Assembly (NCBI GenBank): GCA_963971285.1
Contig: OZ020256.1
Location: 1,552,501-1,616,500, forward strand
DNA: 64,000 nt
Source of the DNA: Astropecten irregularis
Lineage: Eukaryota > Echinodermata > Asteroidea > Paxillosida > Astropectinidae
Direction of reading: 5' to 3'
A program made the position numbers and the translations under genes. The notes under the pieces were generated by a model. That model did not search any database. It was not told the DNA's origin and saw only the letters and a program-made list of their open reading frames with translations. Positions within the stretch are counted from its first letter, which is position 1; each line of letters begins with the position of its first letter. Shown here piece after piece: positions 32,059-44,000 of this stretch.

Positions 32059-32427
32059 TTAAAGGTAGTATCATACTTGGTTTTTATCAAAGAAATACAG
32101 ATTCATGGACCAAAAAAACCAAGACAGACACAGTAACAGTCATCTGTGAAAATTTCAGTGCCATACGTTGCCCACTTTTTGAGAAAACAGTGAAAAACAG
32201 CCACAGTATTTCTTAAGTCTTTTCTCTTTTATTTTTGATCTTTTAAAAGATCAAACAGATTTTCGGTCGTTGTTTTACAGGCTTATTTCTGGATAAATAC
32301 ACCATTTCAGGTGGAAACATTTTAACGGTATGTTTCTACCACCACCATCTTCACACTCTGTAAGTTATAGGTAAATCTGTGAACATTCCTGTTTTGGTTT
32401 CTTACCAAAGTATGATACTACCTTTAA
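32059..32427 (+). mobile_element. TTAA-flanked MITE, copy 3
   Basis: TTAA at 32059-32062 and 32424-32427. The ends AGGTAGTATCATACTTGG and CCAAAGTATGATACTACCTT are inverted. The interior aligns with 1071-1430, sharing for example CAGTCATCTGTGAAA and CTGTAAGTTATAGG. This is the best-preserved of the three copies. Confidence 0.8.
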
Positions 32428-33650
32428 ACTTATATAGGATCAAAAAGGATTTGTTACGAAACCTGCCTGGAAATATAGGCCTATTCGTGAAGTTGATTCT
32501 AGCCTATAAGACAGACATCATTCTGTGAAATATGTTCATGAACACCAGGCCTACATTTAAAAAACCTTAAAAGCAGGCTGACCCGCAACCCAAATTTAAC
32601 GAAAGAACGCGCACAGATTCACTCATGAATACAAGATGATGAATTTGTTGATGAATTTTCCACAGGTTACTGTTATTTTTGACTTTGGAAATTAGATGGT
32701 TAACCAATTAATAATTTTATTACATCACCGCGGCATTAGTGTTATTTTATTTCGCAGTGGCTATCTTTACGTATACGGCAGCCATAACGCACTCCCCATT
32801 TTCTATCGTTACGATACGGAACTGCACTCTGCAGAAACGCCATGACATCCCTGACTTCAGTTTGAACAACGAAGATGACGTGCGTTGTTTTGTTTTTCTA
32901 TAGTTACGTTGGAAAGGTTAAATCTGTCCCCCTCTAAATGTGTCCGGGTGGTAAGGATTGCCACAGCCGTGTAACTTGGTCCCCGGACAACTGTACATGG
33001 CCACGACCGTGTAAATATGTCCCCGGACAACTGTCCATGGCCACCGTACCGTGAACAGTATTTTATGTACGGTTTCCGGGCGGACACGTTTATGGGGGGG
33101 GGGGGCATCGTAAAAGTTAACGGAGTTTACAGAGTTAACTTTTACAACGGCACTGCGCGCGCAAAGCATGCAAGATAATGTATGTCCGATTGAGCGGACC
33201 ATGAAGCTGGCGATGCAGCAAAGTCGGCCGGTATAATGGTTAAAATGTCCCCCTCTAAATGTGTCAGGGGTATCGTTCTTCCCTTCAGACCCACCCCTAG
33301 TCCTACACAAAGACGTATTGAATTATTGAAAATAAAACAAATTTGAAAAAATATCTCGAGAAAACAAAATAATTTTATACATTATAATATACTTGATGGC
33401 ATCATAGGGCTTCCGTACAAAATAGTAAGGAACATTAGTAATGAATTGCTGCAAACCAGTGCTCATCAGCCAAAATAATGACCTGGAATTTTATCAAACA
33501 CTTGGAGTTTTGAGGGTCTGACGCGTTTTGATCCTAGCAGATTCTTTATCGAAGTATTTATTTTTTGCCAAAAGAAATGAAGCTTCGTTTTTGAGGACAT
33601 GTTTTGGGCCGGGAGTTTCTAGCTAGCGGAAGAGTACTTTACTTAATTTT
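32428..33650. other. Intergenic; small duplications and one hairpin
   Basis: Contains a short tandem duplication at 32955-33040 (GTCCCCGGACAACTGT twice) and two GTCCCCCTCTAAATGTGTC words (32927 and 33248). A 12 bp perfect hairpin, GTAAAAGTTAAC / GTTAACTTTTAC, lies at 33110-33145. No gene is evident. Confidence 0.45.
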
Positions 33651-33816
33651 AGAAGGCACTACAGAACTTTCGGGGAATATAAAGAGGAACTTAGAGGATG
33701 ATGCTAAGGATTGGAGTGGGAAAGCATCTATGGGAGAAGCAAAACGGAACGCAAAAGAGAGAGCTGCCGTGTTATCGTTTCCAAACTTAGAATCTAAGAT
33801 AGAAGACATGCTATGA
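33651..33816 (+). CDS. Possible isolated terminal exon, unrecognised
   Basis: After an acceptor-like TTTACTTAATTTTAG (33636-33650) an open frame of 54 codons runs to TGA. It reads GTTELSGNIKRNLEDDAKDW, then a Lys/Glu/Ala-rich stretch, ending FPNLESKIEDML. The composition is soluble and protein-like, but I recognise no family and see no upstream exon in the window. It could be a remnant or chance. The GRXCR1-like gene starts 0.6 kb downstream on the same strand; I see no link. Confidence 0.25.
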
Positions 33817-34425
33817 TGACTATTTATTTTCCTGCACTTCATTTTGCAATAGCGACCTCTGTTGTTGAAAAAAATCGGATTTTTTATTTTTTTTTATTTA
33901 TCGTGACGTCTGGGCACCAGACAAGTGACAGTATTTTATGTATCTTGTATTTGGTGATTTCTAGATACTTTCACTAAAACAAAGAAGAACAAAATAACGA
34001 ATTTTTAACAATGTGTTCACATTTGTAACAGTTTAATATCTTGGCAATCCTTTTTGTAAATTGTATTTAAGTTTTATTTTTTTCCAGCATGATCTACATG
34101 TTAAAAATATTTACCAGAGCCAAACAAATTAATACACGTCGCCAGTCTATTATAGAAGTGAAGGTCGATATCTGCAGCTGACATTATGACTAAACACATA
34201 AAAATGTGGATTATTAATCTCGATAACACTGGAAATCCGACCTTATAAACAAACAAAACTGTCGCACGGAGTTAGTGTCAGACCGTACGGTTTCCATGTG
34301 TCCGAACATTCCCGGCATGTGAGCCGGTTGGCCAGAACTTTGATCAGGTAAATTTCAAGGCTTATGACTCGTTTTTTGTTCGTGTTGATTTCTGACGAAC
34401 AGCGCGGCGAGCTGGTGTGGCGTCC

Positions 34426-35061
34426 ATGGCTTACTATTTGCAGAACGGGGGTACAGTGACAGATCCCCACCTCAACGGCGGGGTGCTTGATGATTCATCA
34501 CGGTATCAGCTGGCTGGCATTCGAGTCAACGGCGACGGGGGAACAGGTACGGCACATCATCACACGATTGGTGGTGGCTTGAATGGTCAACACTCGACCG
34601 AGCCTCTTTACATGAACAGTTATCACTTAATGAATGGAAACACTTCAGAAAGGGATTTGCAGTGCGTGAACGATACGATATCACACCTGGGTTTAAGCCC
34701 CAGGCCAGTCAGCACCATCCAGTCATCAGCGACCACATCAACGACGACAGCACCGGCCACCGCACCCAAACCGTCCAAAAGCGCGAAGCACCAGCAGCAC
34801 CAGCGGATGCGAAGCAAGTCTTCAGGCCAAATGGGGTACCAGTATCACGTCAGTGAAAATAACAATACGGACAGGCGTACGTCCCAGGGGGCGTGCAGCA
34901 ATGGGGACTTTGAAAACAGAACTCTGCGATTTGTTGGGAGGAGGGGGCTTGCGGCTGGAGGGGACGATATAACAAGTGCAAAAGGAACAGTGAGAGGCGT
35001 TACAAACAGGGTCAAAGCAGGTATTATGAACTTCACATTCAAGCCACTCAATCAGAAACAG
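34426..35061 (+). CDS. GRXCR1-like gene, exon 1
   Basis: The ATG at 34426 sits in CGTCCATGG with G at +4; in-frame upstream codons lack another ATG nearby. The exon ends AAACAG|GTGAGT after 212 codons (phase 0). It has Gly/Asn-, His- and Thr/Ala/Pro-rich stretches, a basic Ser patch (KSAKHQQHQRMRSKSSG) and the KGTVRGV motif. The vertebrate protein is shorter, and the extra length is all here. Confidence 0.85.
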
Positions 35062-38000
35062 GTGAGTGACATTATATTTATTACCTAGCACCCGGTTCCT
35101 CTCCCATCCTTCTACTACCCACTAGTGTGGCGCAGGTTTTGACATACTGGATGACTCTTGGCTATGACGCTGGTTTTTTACATATAAATATGCGTAGCAA
35201 AATTATAATTAAAATTATAATAAATTGAAGCGCTTAAAATTACAATGTGCTCGGCATTTTTTACTCAATGGGTGTCATCGCTTATGTCTCAACTCTCACA
35301 ACAGGTTTTTCTCAGGTGAATGAAATACCAAGTTGTTGAGTTATTGCTCAAAGTATTCTCAGTCAATACACTTACCATTAGCAGTTTTCCTGCCGCACTT
35401 TCATTTAAAGATTGCGACCGATCTTATGTGTGATGGCTGTTTCATGCTCAACGTGCCCAAGTACTGTGTGTGTTGTCCATTGCACAGAATTTGCGTGAAC
35501 ATGAAACAGTCCTCGCATATAACTTATAAGATCGACACAGCTAACAAAGTCAAGCTGAGAAAATTCACATTCCTCACATGAAGATTCTTTAAATGTAGTG
35601 TGTGTGTATTTTACTTAATAATTTATTATTTATGTGTATTATCACAACCCTCTTCCAAAAAAACAACAATTAAACAAAACGATCATCCTATTTTTTCCTT
35701 GAGAAAGATAGACTTGGAAAGATATGGATAACACGTGAATGCACACGTGTTTCACGTGATTACATACTTAGTCATTATATAATTCTGGGATCATTTTCCT
35801 GTGCTAAAATTACATTAAACGCCCTTGAACTTTGTACACCATATACATGCATGGAAATTTCAACCATACCCTAAGACTAGCAGACAAACTTAATAACTGT
35901 GTATGGAAACGTCCAGTTGTCTGACTTGTCTCAGACTTTACCCTTCCAAAAAAAAAAACCTCCAAAACAACCCAATCAAACAAATCGATCATCCTATTCC
36001 TACCTTGAGAAAGATAGACTTGATTGCAAATGATAACAAATGAATAACGCACGTGAATGTACACGTGTTCCTGTAGAATTACAAACATGTACATACCGGT
36101 ACTTGCTCATTATATAATCATGGGATGATTTTCCTATTACATTGAATACCCTTGAACTTTATACACCTGTTTGCATGCAAATTTCAACCACACCCTAAGA
36201 CCAGCAGACAAAGTAATAACTGTTTGCCAACGTCCAGTTTACCCAGACTTTAATCGGATAATGATATCAGTGTTGTCTGATGTTATCTTTTATACCAATT
36301 TTCGTTTTCTGTCCTTCCCAACAACCTCTCGGAAGTTTGTCTCTGAGAGTTGGATTTCTGTTGAGGGCTCTGTTTTTGAAGAAGCTTTCATTGATTACTT
36401 GTATCTCATGCTTTTTCAAAAAAGATTCAGAATTCTTTTTCCGCCTATACCACTATGATGGACAAGGTGGGATCCACATACGTGTATATTGTCTGTTATG
36501 TAGCAATCATTCGTGATTCAGAGCTGCAATTCTTTATGTTTTGTACACCAAAACTGGCAGCCAAGGAAGATTTTTGGGATAGTTTTGGATTGGTTACTTG
36601 CTGCATTTTCCATCCCATCCATTGACCTTTATTATGAGTTCATACACATTCCTCAAAAGTACAATTAAATCAATCTCTTTATATCTACATGTAAGTGAAA
36701 AATTACATGCATTATGTAAGAATCATTGTAACAAATCCAGTACATTTACCAACAGACCAATGGTGCAGGCATAATGTAACATTTATTGAATTAGCTACTT
36801 TGTGTTGTATAACTTGTAGCAGAGACACCTTCATCAAGTGTCCCTGAGTTTTGATGAATGTTGATAAAGTAGGAATATTATGACATCCTTTAATTCCTTC
36901 TGGGCTTGGTCAGTTGTCAGATAGTGAGAAATTAAAAAGACAAAGAGGAAAGAGAGGTGTGGCCTGTCCACACTGTACACAATCCATGTTTACTATCATG
37001 TGAAATTCCGGAGGTCCGTTAACGGTTGTAAAAGCCTTGTTTGTGTTTTTCGCTTGCGGAAGAATATATGGTTATGGTTGCCTGGCAGAAATGTCTGCCT
37101 GGCAACCGAAGCCATATTTCCTTGTGTGTATATTGTAGCTAATTCACTTTAATGTAAGCCTACTTGTGTAAGCTGATGTAACAAGTAGGGGTAAGATACA
37201 TGTACAACACTATTCTAAGTTCCATTTTTCAGTGAGTTCCTTCCGGGTTCTAATCAATTCTTTCAAAGCTTATAAAAAGAAAATAGAGTAGAATAAAGAA
37301 TTGAAGCCAGGAATGTGGCACAAGGATTCTGCACTGTCTTGGCGCGCTGAATATATTTTGTAAGATTCAGGAAAATTCCCAGCCTAAAGACCTACATGAA
37401 ATTATTGCAATTCACTAAAATTGATGATGTTGAAGCCGAAGATAAGTCCTATAATTTTTAATTATTATTTTTTAATGCTTGTTAGGAGGGCCTGATGCGT
37501 CAGCCGTCATGCCCTCCTAACTCCAAGCATTTTATAAATTTCAGGCCATTATTTTTGGCTGATGAGCAGTTTACAGCAGTTTATTACTTGTATAATTAAT
37601 TACTTTTGAAAAACTTTTTACCATCACAGAAAGCAGTCAACAATGACGACGAGAGGGACAAGATCATCATCTACACCACCAGCATGCGCATCGTTAGGCA
37701 GACCTTTGAAGACTGCCAGTTTGTACGTAAGCTGTTCCAGAATCACAGGGTCAAGTACGAGGAGAGAGACCTGTTCATGAATGCCCAGCATCAGCAGGAG
37801 CTTAGGGACAGGCTTGAGGAGGGTGCTCAACAGGTGACCCTGCCGATGGTCTTCATCGATGGAGAACTAGTTGGGGTAAGCTTTATAAAGATAACACTTT
37901 GAAGAGCTTGGGTGCCGAATTTCAACTGAAGCTCATAGCTCAATGCTTCAGTCTTCTAGAATTGTGAACATTTTGTCTGGTAAAGCTGGATTTTGAAGGA

Positions 38001-41000
38001 CTTGGGGTGGACTTTACATAAGGCGAAGAATGAGTACTAGTCATGTCAATGAATTGCAGAGCAATAAGTGATATCACATAAGTTGATTTGGTGATACAGA
38101 AAGCACGTCTGAAATATGAATGAATGCTTTGTGAAATTGGGCAGTGGGACAGCCGGACAGCAGGGCCCTAAAGTTTACATAATACTGCTACTTGACAACC
38201 ATGGGACATTCTGTGCTGACTTAACACATACTTGGCGGATTCGGAAAATGTTGTAGTTGAAAAATTTGAAATGCCCATGAGAATATGTAAATGTGGAGAT
38301 ATTTTTTACTATCCCTGGTAGCATTGATTTCCATCAGTTTTCAACTCATGACAATCCCTGTTTTCCTCTGGTCCAAATTTTATTTGACATTTCGACAAAT
38401 ACTTTGCCGACCAATGTTTGTGTTTGGTGTAATGACTCTTTCTCTAGGTATTGGGTTTAGTACCCATTAATTGATTGCCATGGATGCTTCATGGTGTTTG
38501 ATTTTACTCATTTGTGGCTGTGGCAGTCTTGATACTAGTTTAATAGTCTTCTTTGGACTAGAATGTCCACGTTATCATGCCCTGAATACTAAATTCATAC
38601 ATGCCTCTAGGTATTAACAAACTGTATTGTGTCTGGGTTGGTCTGAAGAATTGCCATTGAAACATATACAACATAAACCTTCTCTTGTGCAATGTTATTT
38701 TTGTTTTGTGCAATGTTTTTTGGAGGGTTTCTTTTAACAGAAAATGTGTTAAGGAACCAGGGTAAAAATAAACAACTTCCACTGCAGAAATGATGACGTG
38801 TGCGAGAAGGAATTCCTGGTGAATTCCTCAGTGTAGTAGTCATTTTCATTGCAGCATCAACAAACATTTAAACATGGAACCAAATGTGAAGGCTGTAGAC
38901 ATGCAGGTGTGAAACAATGATTCAAAGAAAAATAATGTACTGACAGACACAAACATAAGTATCTTTGCTTCCTTTCAGTTGTTTGAACACTTTTGCCGAC
39001 AATGGAATACCGTAAAAAGATTGCTACAGTTCATCTATCGAAGTACTATTCAATATTTTCATTTCATTTAAAACATACATTTGTACATTTTGGCAACTTG
39101 TAACACAGTCTGTCTCATAGACATGATAGACTACGGTATTTCATTTTTCATTCGAGACACTTTCTGCACTTTTTTGCTTTATTTGGGAAATTCCCCAGTT
39201 CTACAAATTCAAAAGGACGTTTTTGCATCCTCATAAAACCAGCACTTGAGTATTATATAACTAAGGACCGTGAGGCATTGAGTATGAAGGCCTTCATGAT
39301 ACTTCCCCAACATGCATGACATGCTGACCAATATGTTGATTTATAAGGTATTCATTGTCTGCATTCTGCCTCAGACCTTAGTTAAATGTATTACTCAACC
39401 GGTGCTGCATTTGTGAGAATGGAAAAGATTTCTTTTGAATTCACAGAACTGGGGAATTTCCCAAATAAAGCCAAAAACTGCAGAAACGGCCCCGAACAAT
39501 GTATAAAATAAACAGTCTTGTTTGTGTGACATTTTTTAGATCTTGAACGTATATTTATAGGTCGCTAAAAAAAAATATAACGAGGAAGTTTGTGGCATTT
39601 TAGATGGCACATTTCAATGTCAAATGGGCTTTAATGCAATTAATCCTGTTGGCTACGTGAAGTTCATATCCTTGTACAGTAGCATCCTAGAGCACAGAAG
39701 GTTGTATGCACATTGTAAAGATTCTTGTACAATGTACTGGTACCTACAGGTAAAAATGGCCGGATACATACACAGCGTAACATCTACAACCGTGCTGAAC
39801 CTACTCTGTACTCTGCGTTTATTAAGGAGCTGGATTGTTCAGCTCATAATTTCTGTAAATAATAAACAAAGAGCCATTTTAAAATTACTGGTAGCACATA
39901 GGTACAGGTATGTCATAAGACGTCATTACTGGGATGATACACACCGATACTCACACACCGTTCATGTCTGCCCGTTCTGCAACCATTAATTATATGCAAG
40001 TTTGCCATTTGACAAAATGTAAAAATGCCAGAGGCAAAAATGCACAAAGTAATGGCGCTCAGGGGCCGATTTCATTAAAGTTGTATTTTGTGATCATCAC
40101 TATCAGCCTATCACACTTGATACGAGTGAAGCAACCATTAATTATATATATGCAAGTTTGCCATTTGACAAAATGTGAAAATGCCAGAGGCAAAAATGCA
40201 CAAAGTAATGGCGCCCAGGGCCCGATTTCAATAAAGTCGTATTTTGTGATCATCATTATCAGCCTATCACACTTGATATGAGATGGCTAATTTTACGATC
40301 GATTCTCCGTGTAGCGATGGATTTGGGCTTTAGCGATGATCGCAAAGCGTTTAGTAAAATTGGCCCCAGATCACCAGATTGCCCCTTGAAGGCAGCATTT
40401 GTTGGATAATTTAGACTTCTGTTGAAAGTGTTTAATATAGGCCTAAAATTATGAAAACAAATTTTTCAAAAGTGGCGTGGGGTCTCTGATATAGATACAG
40501 TTGCTGTTTCTGAGCTGATGTTTGTTTATTTTGTTTTTCATTGCTAGTTGCATACATATCATGGTGAATGCGTCATGTGCAGATATAGCTGACATGTATG
40601 GAAATGTGAACATATTTTATCCAGATACCGTCCGGCACTCTAACATGTTTTTAATTAAATGCGGGTTGAGAGATAGACACGATAGGTACTCAAAGATACA
40701 GGTAGGATACGGTAATTAAATTTGTATCTTGTGCTATCCGCGCAGGCATCAAAGCTAATGGGTTTTAGTGGAGAGAGGTGGGGGGGGATTGGGGGGGGGA
40801 TCCCGTAACCAGATATTGCGTTCATCTGTTGGGTAGAAATGTTAAGAGAAAGAGGTTAAGTGCATCGAGTAATTGCTTAGTCCGAGCTACAATTAAGGTC
40901 ACCTGTGCATGAACAATTGCTACGTTGTCTAGGTTGTCAATGAAACATTTTTTATTTCTGTTTGTTGGTCATATTGCTTAAAAGCAAATTGCTATACATG

Positions 41001-44000
41001 TACATGGCATAGATGTGTCCATTTTCATCATGTCATTATGTTGCTGTGTTATTCCCAGTACCGTACATTAGTACATTAATGTATTCACAAGTCATTGGAA
41101 GTTGGAACTCAGGTACATGTAGTAGCATATTGCCTAATTATTACGGAACTTAGATTGACATGTCTAGTTACAAGTGAGCGACGTTCATATTTTGCATTAA
41201 TTTCATCACTCATTGTTTGTCAATCTTCTTTTGATATTCGGATGAAATGTCCTACTTTTGGTCCAGATCCTAGTGGATGATCTGAAGTGCTATAATTTGT
41301 GCAAATGTGTTCTGGGGTTGATTTCACGAAGCCTATACGATCGATCGTAACTCGAGTTACGAAAGATAACCCATCTTATCCTACATAGGGCTACGGTTGA
41401 TAGTAAGTTACGATGAGTTTGGTGAAATCCACCCCATGTCTCTTTTGGTGGTTGGACAGGGTGAGCTTTCAAAAAAACTTTGCAATTCAAAATTTTAAAA
41501 ATATTTATTTGGTTATCAATAGTGCATAGTACACTAGAGTGACTTGTATTGTGACATCATACTGTGCTTGGATCATTTTAAGATCTTACACATGTAGGTT
41601 ATTTTTTATTGTGTGTGAAATTGAGTCCAGGTCTTTTCCATCCCTGGGAAAAACCTTACTAGAAAAAGTAATTCCTTTCTGAGAGAACTGGTCGACATCT
41701 TCTTGTCAGAATCAATTACATGCCTTGTGCATTTTCGTGTTTCCGTACAGGCATTTAAAATGAAGCCACCGGTTCATAATTATTATGCGGGCACTTCATA
41801 ATACACCGTGCTTCATTTGCATTGCTAATGTGATGAAAGTTGCTGCGATTGATTTTGCCATGCATCTTTGATTTATGGCTTTTACATGTATACCTCTTAT
41901 TAAATCAGAAAATGAAAATTACTCCCGGTTGAACGTGACATTTTGCATTTGTGCGAAGGTCTTGCGTAGGAATATGACAAGGATATTTCTTGATGAACAG
42001 GCATGGATTTTAGATTTGATGTCCATGTTGAAAATTGTTCAATGGGTGAAGAGTGCTACATCTAATGTATAATGGGAAAAAAATCTCAAAAAAAGGGAAA
42101 AAATATAGATATTCCGTAAAAAATATTATGTTGCTTGTTCATTGACCGTTACCCCTTCCACTTGCTACAATTATGTAATTGAACTTGAGCACATCCTTTT
42201 ATTTTTACACTAATTGAAGTTTGTCATTTCCTATTAAATACAACACTGGTTAGATAAAAATAAAACCAGGACTGATCACAGATTTACCTTTGACTAAGGA
42301 TTATTGTGTTAAAGGAAATACATGTATATTATATTCTGATGGAAATATTTCAGCCTGAAACCCTGAGTTGTTTTAAGAAAATGTTAAAACAATTGCCAAA
42401 ATTGTTTTGCATAGTCTGGAAAAAAGGGAAATATACATGTTTTTCAGTGTGTTCAAAATCACTATTCAATGCAGTAGGGGTTTTCACTACTGCATTAAAG
42501 TACATGTACATGGTAATACAGGACCGTACTTTACAAATGGTGGTGCAGCGTCATTTGGCATCCATAATGACCCAGTAACTGATTTTCAGTATTACATGTA
42601 CATGTACATGTATACACTGTAGTGTACGAAAGTTCAATACTAGACTCCAATTGATTATTTTGTACCTTATCAACACAATGAAATAATAGTTATTGTGTGA
42701 CTTCATTTGATTGATTTGCCTGTAGGATCATGTTTAGTGTACACACTGTGTACTCAATGTACATCCATGTACTCAAAAAGAAATCTATATCCCCTTTAAA
42801 CAGGTCGCTGTGGGTGGCTACCAAATATTGTCTGCCACGTTTGGTTCTTTGAAGGCCTCGTTATTTGTGAAATCAGAGATGTACATTTTCCTGTCGAGCA
42901 AACAAAGCCTCAAATCTCTTCAGTTATTAAGTTCAAATCACAACTGCCATAAAAATTCTTGCCTCTTTTTGTCTGAAGTTCTTTTCCTCTCCCGCTTGGG
43001 GTCTGTGGCACGTACTTTTTATTGTAATAATTTCATTCAAGTCAGATATAAATGCCGCTTCCTGTAAACGGCACAAAAGAGCACTTTTATGGTGGGGGTG
43101 AAACTGGTTTGGCTTAAGCCATGCCAGGAGTGGTGTTTGCTACCACAATTCTATACCTTTACAACTTAACACCACGACAGTGATAGAAATTACAAAGCAG
43201 TTTTAAAGCATGATGAGGCTTCTCATTTAATTTCTGTCAGGCTTTTTGACTAGGAAACGTAACTGCCAAATAACCATTGTGGATTTAGTTTAATCATCAA
43301 ATAACCACAAGGGAAACTGACTGAATTTTAAGTCATTGAAAAGTGAACAAAGAAAAAAATTCTGGAATGGGATTTGAACCAGCGACTTCCAGGACTTGGT
43401 TTGGGATTTTGTTTGTTAGAAAACCCTAAAAAAAATCCTCTCAAGGCATTTTGACTCGGAAACTTCCAGAATTAAAGTATTAAAAACAAAACCAGCCCAA
43501 CGTGTCTGAAGCATTTTGTATCCTTTTTAGTTTTCATTTTTTCTTTTTGGCTGAGTCGAAGTCGGACATGTAGGCCTACAGAATCCATGTCCTTACTTGT
43601 ACAAACGTGTACTTAGGGATCACATTCATACGGTTATACACATATGTAAAAAGTAAAGTTGTTTCAGTGTGCAGTCCTGTATCCTTCAGAATCCTGCAAT
43701 CAGACGTTTCCTAGAGATGGTTCTAAAGAGATAAATAGTCTCTTTGAAAGTAAACCGTGTGATCCTTTCTCTCCCAAGGATTAGTTTCTTTCAAATGAAT
43801 GCCAATAGAAAGTTGGCAAAGGTTACTATGGTTCACAGAACAATTTTAACTGTTCTTTTTTATTTGAAGGTTAACGGGAGGTCATAATAATCGGTTGGTT
43901 CTTTTAACATGGTCTTTTCTAGTGTGCATGTAACCTCCGACATACACGTACCTGAAACTTTTATACATGTATTCCCATAAAAGGAAAAAAAACTACTTCA

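Larger units (their letters stand above)
35062..37629 (+). other. GRXCR1-like gene, intron 1 (2,568 bp)
   Basis: Contains a two-copy tandem duplication of about 306 bp (35660-35940 and 35966-36253) and a strong hairpin at 37066-37117. No additional coding exon is apparent. Confidence 0.7.
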
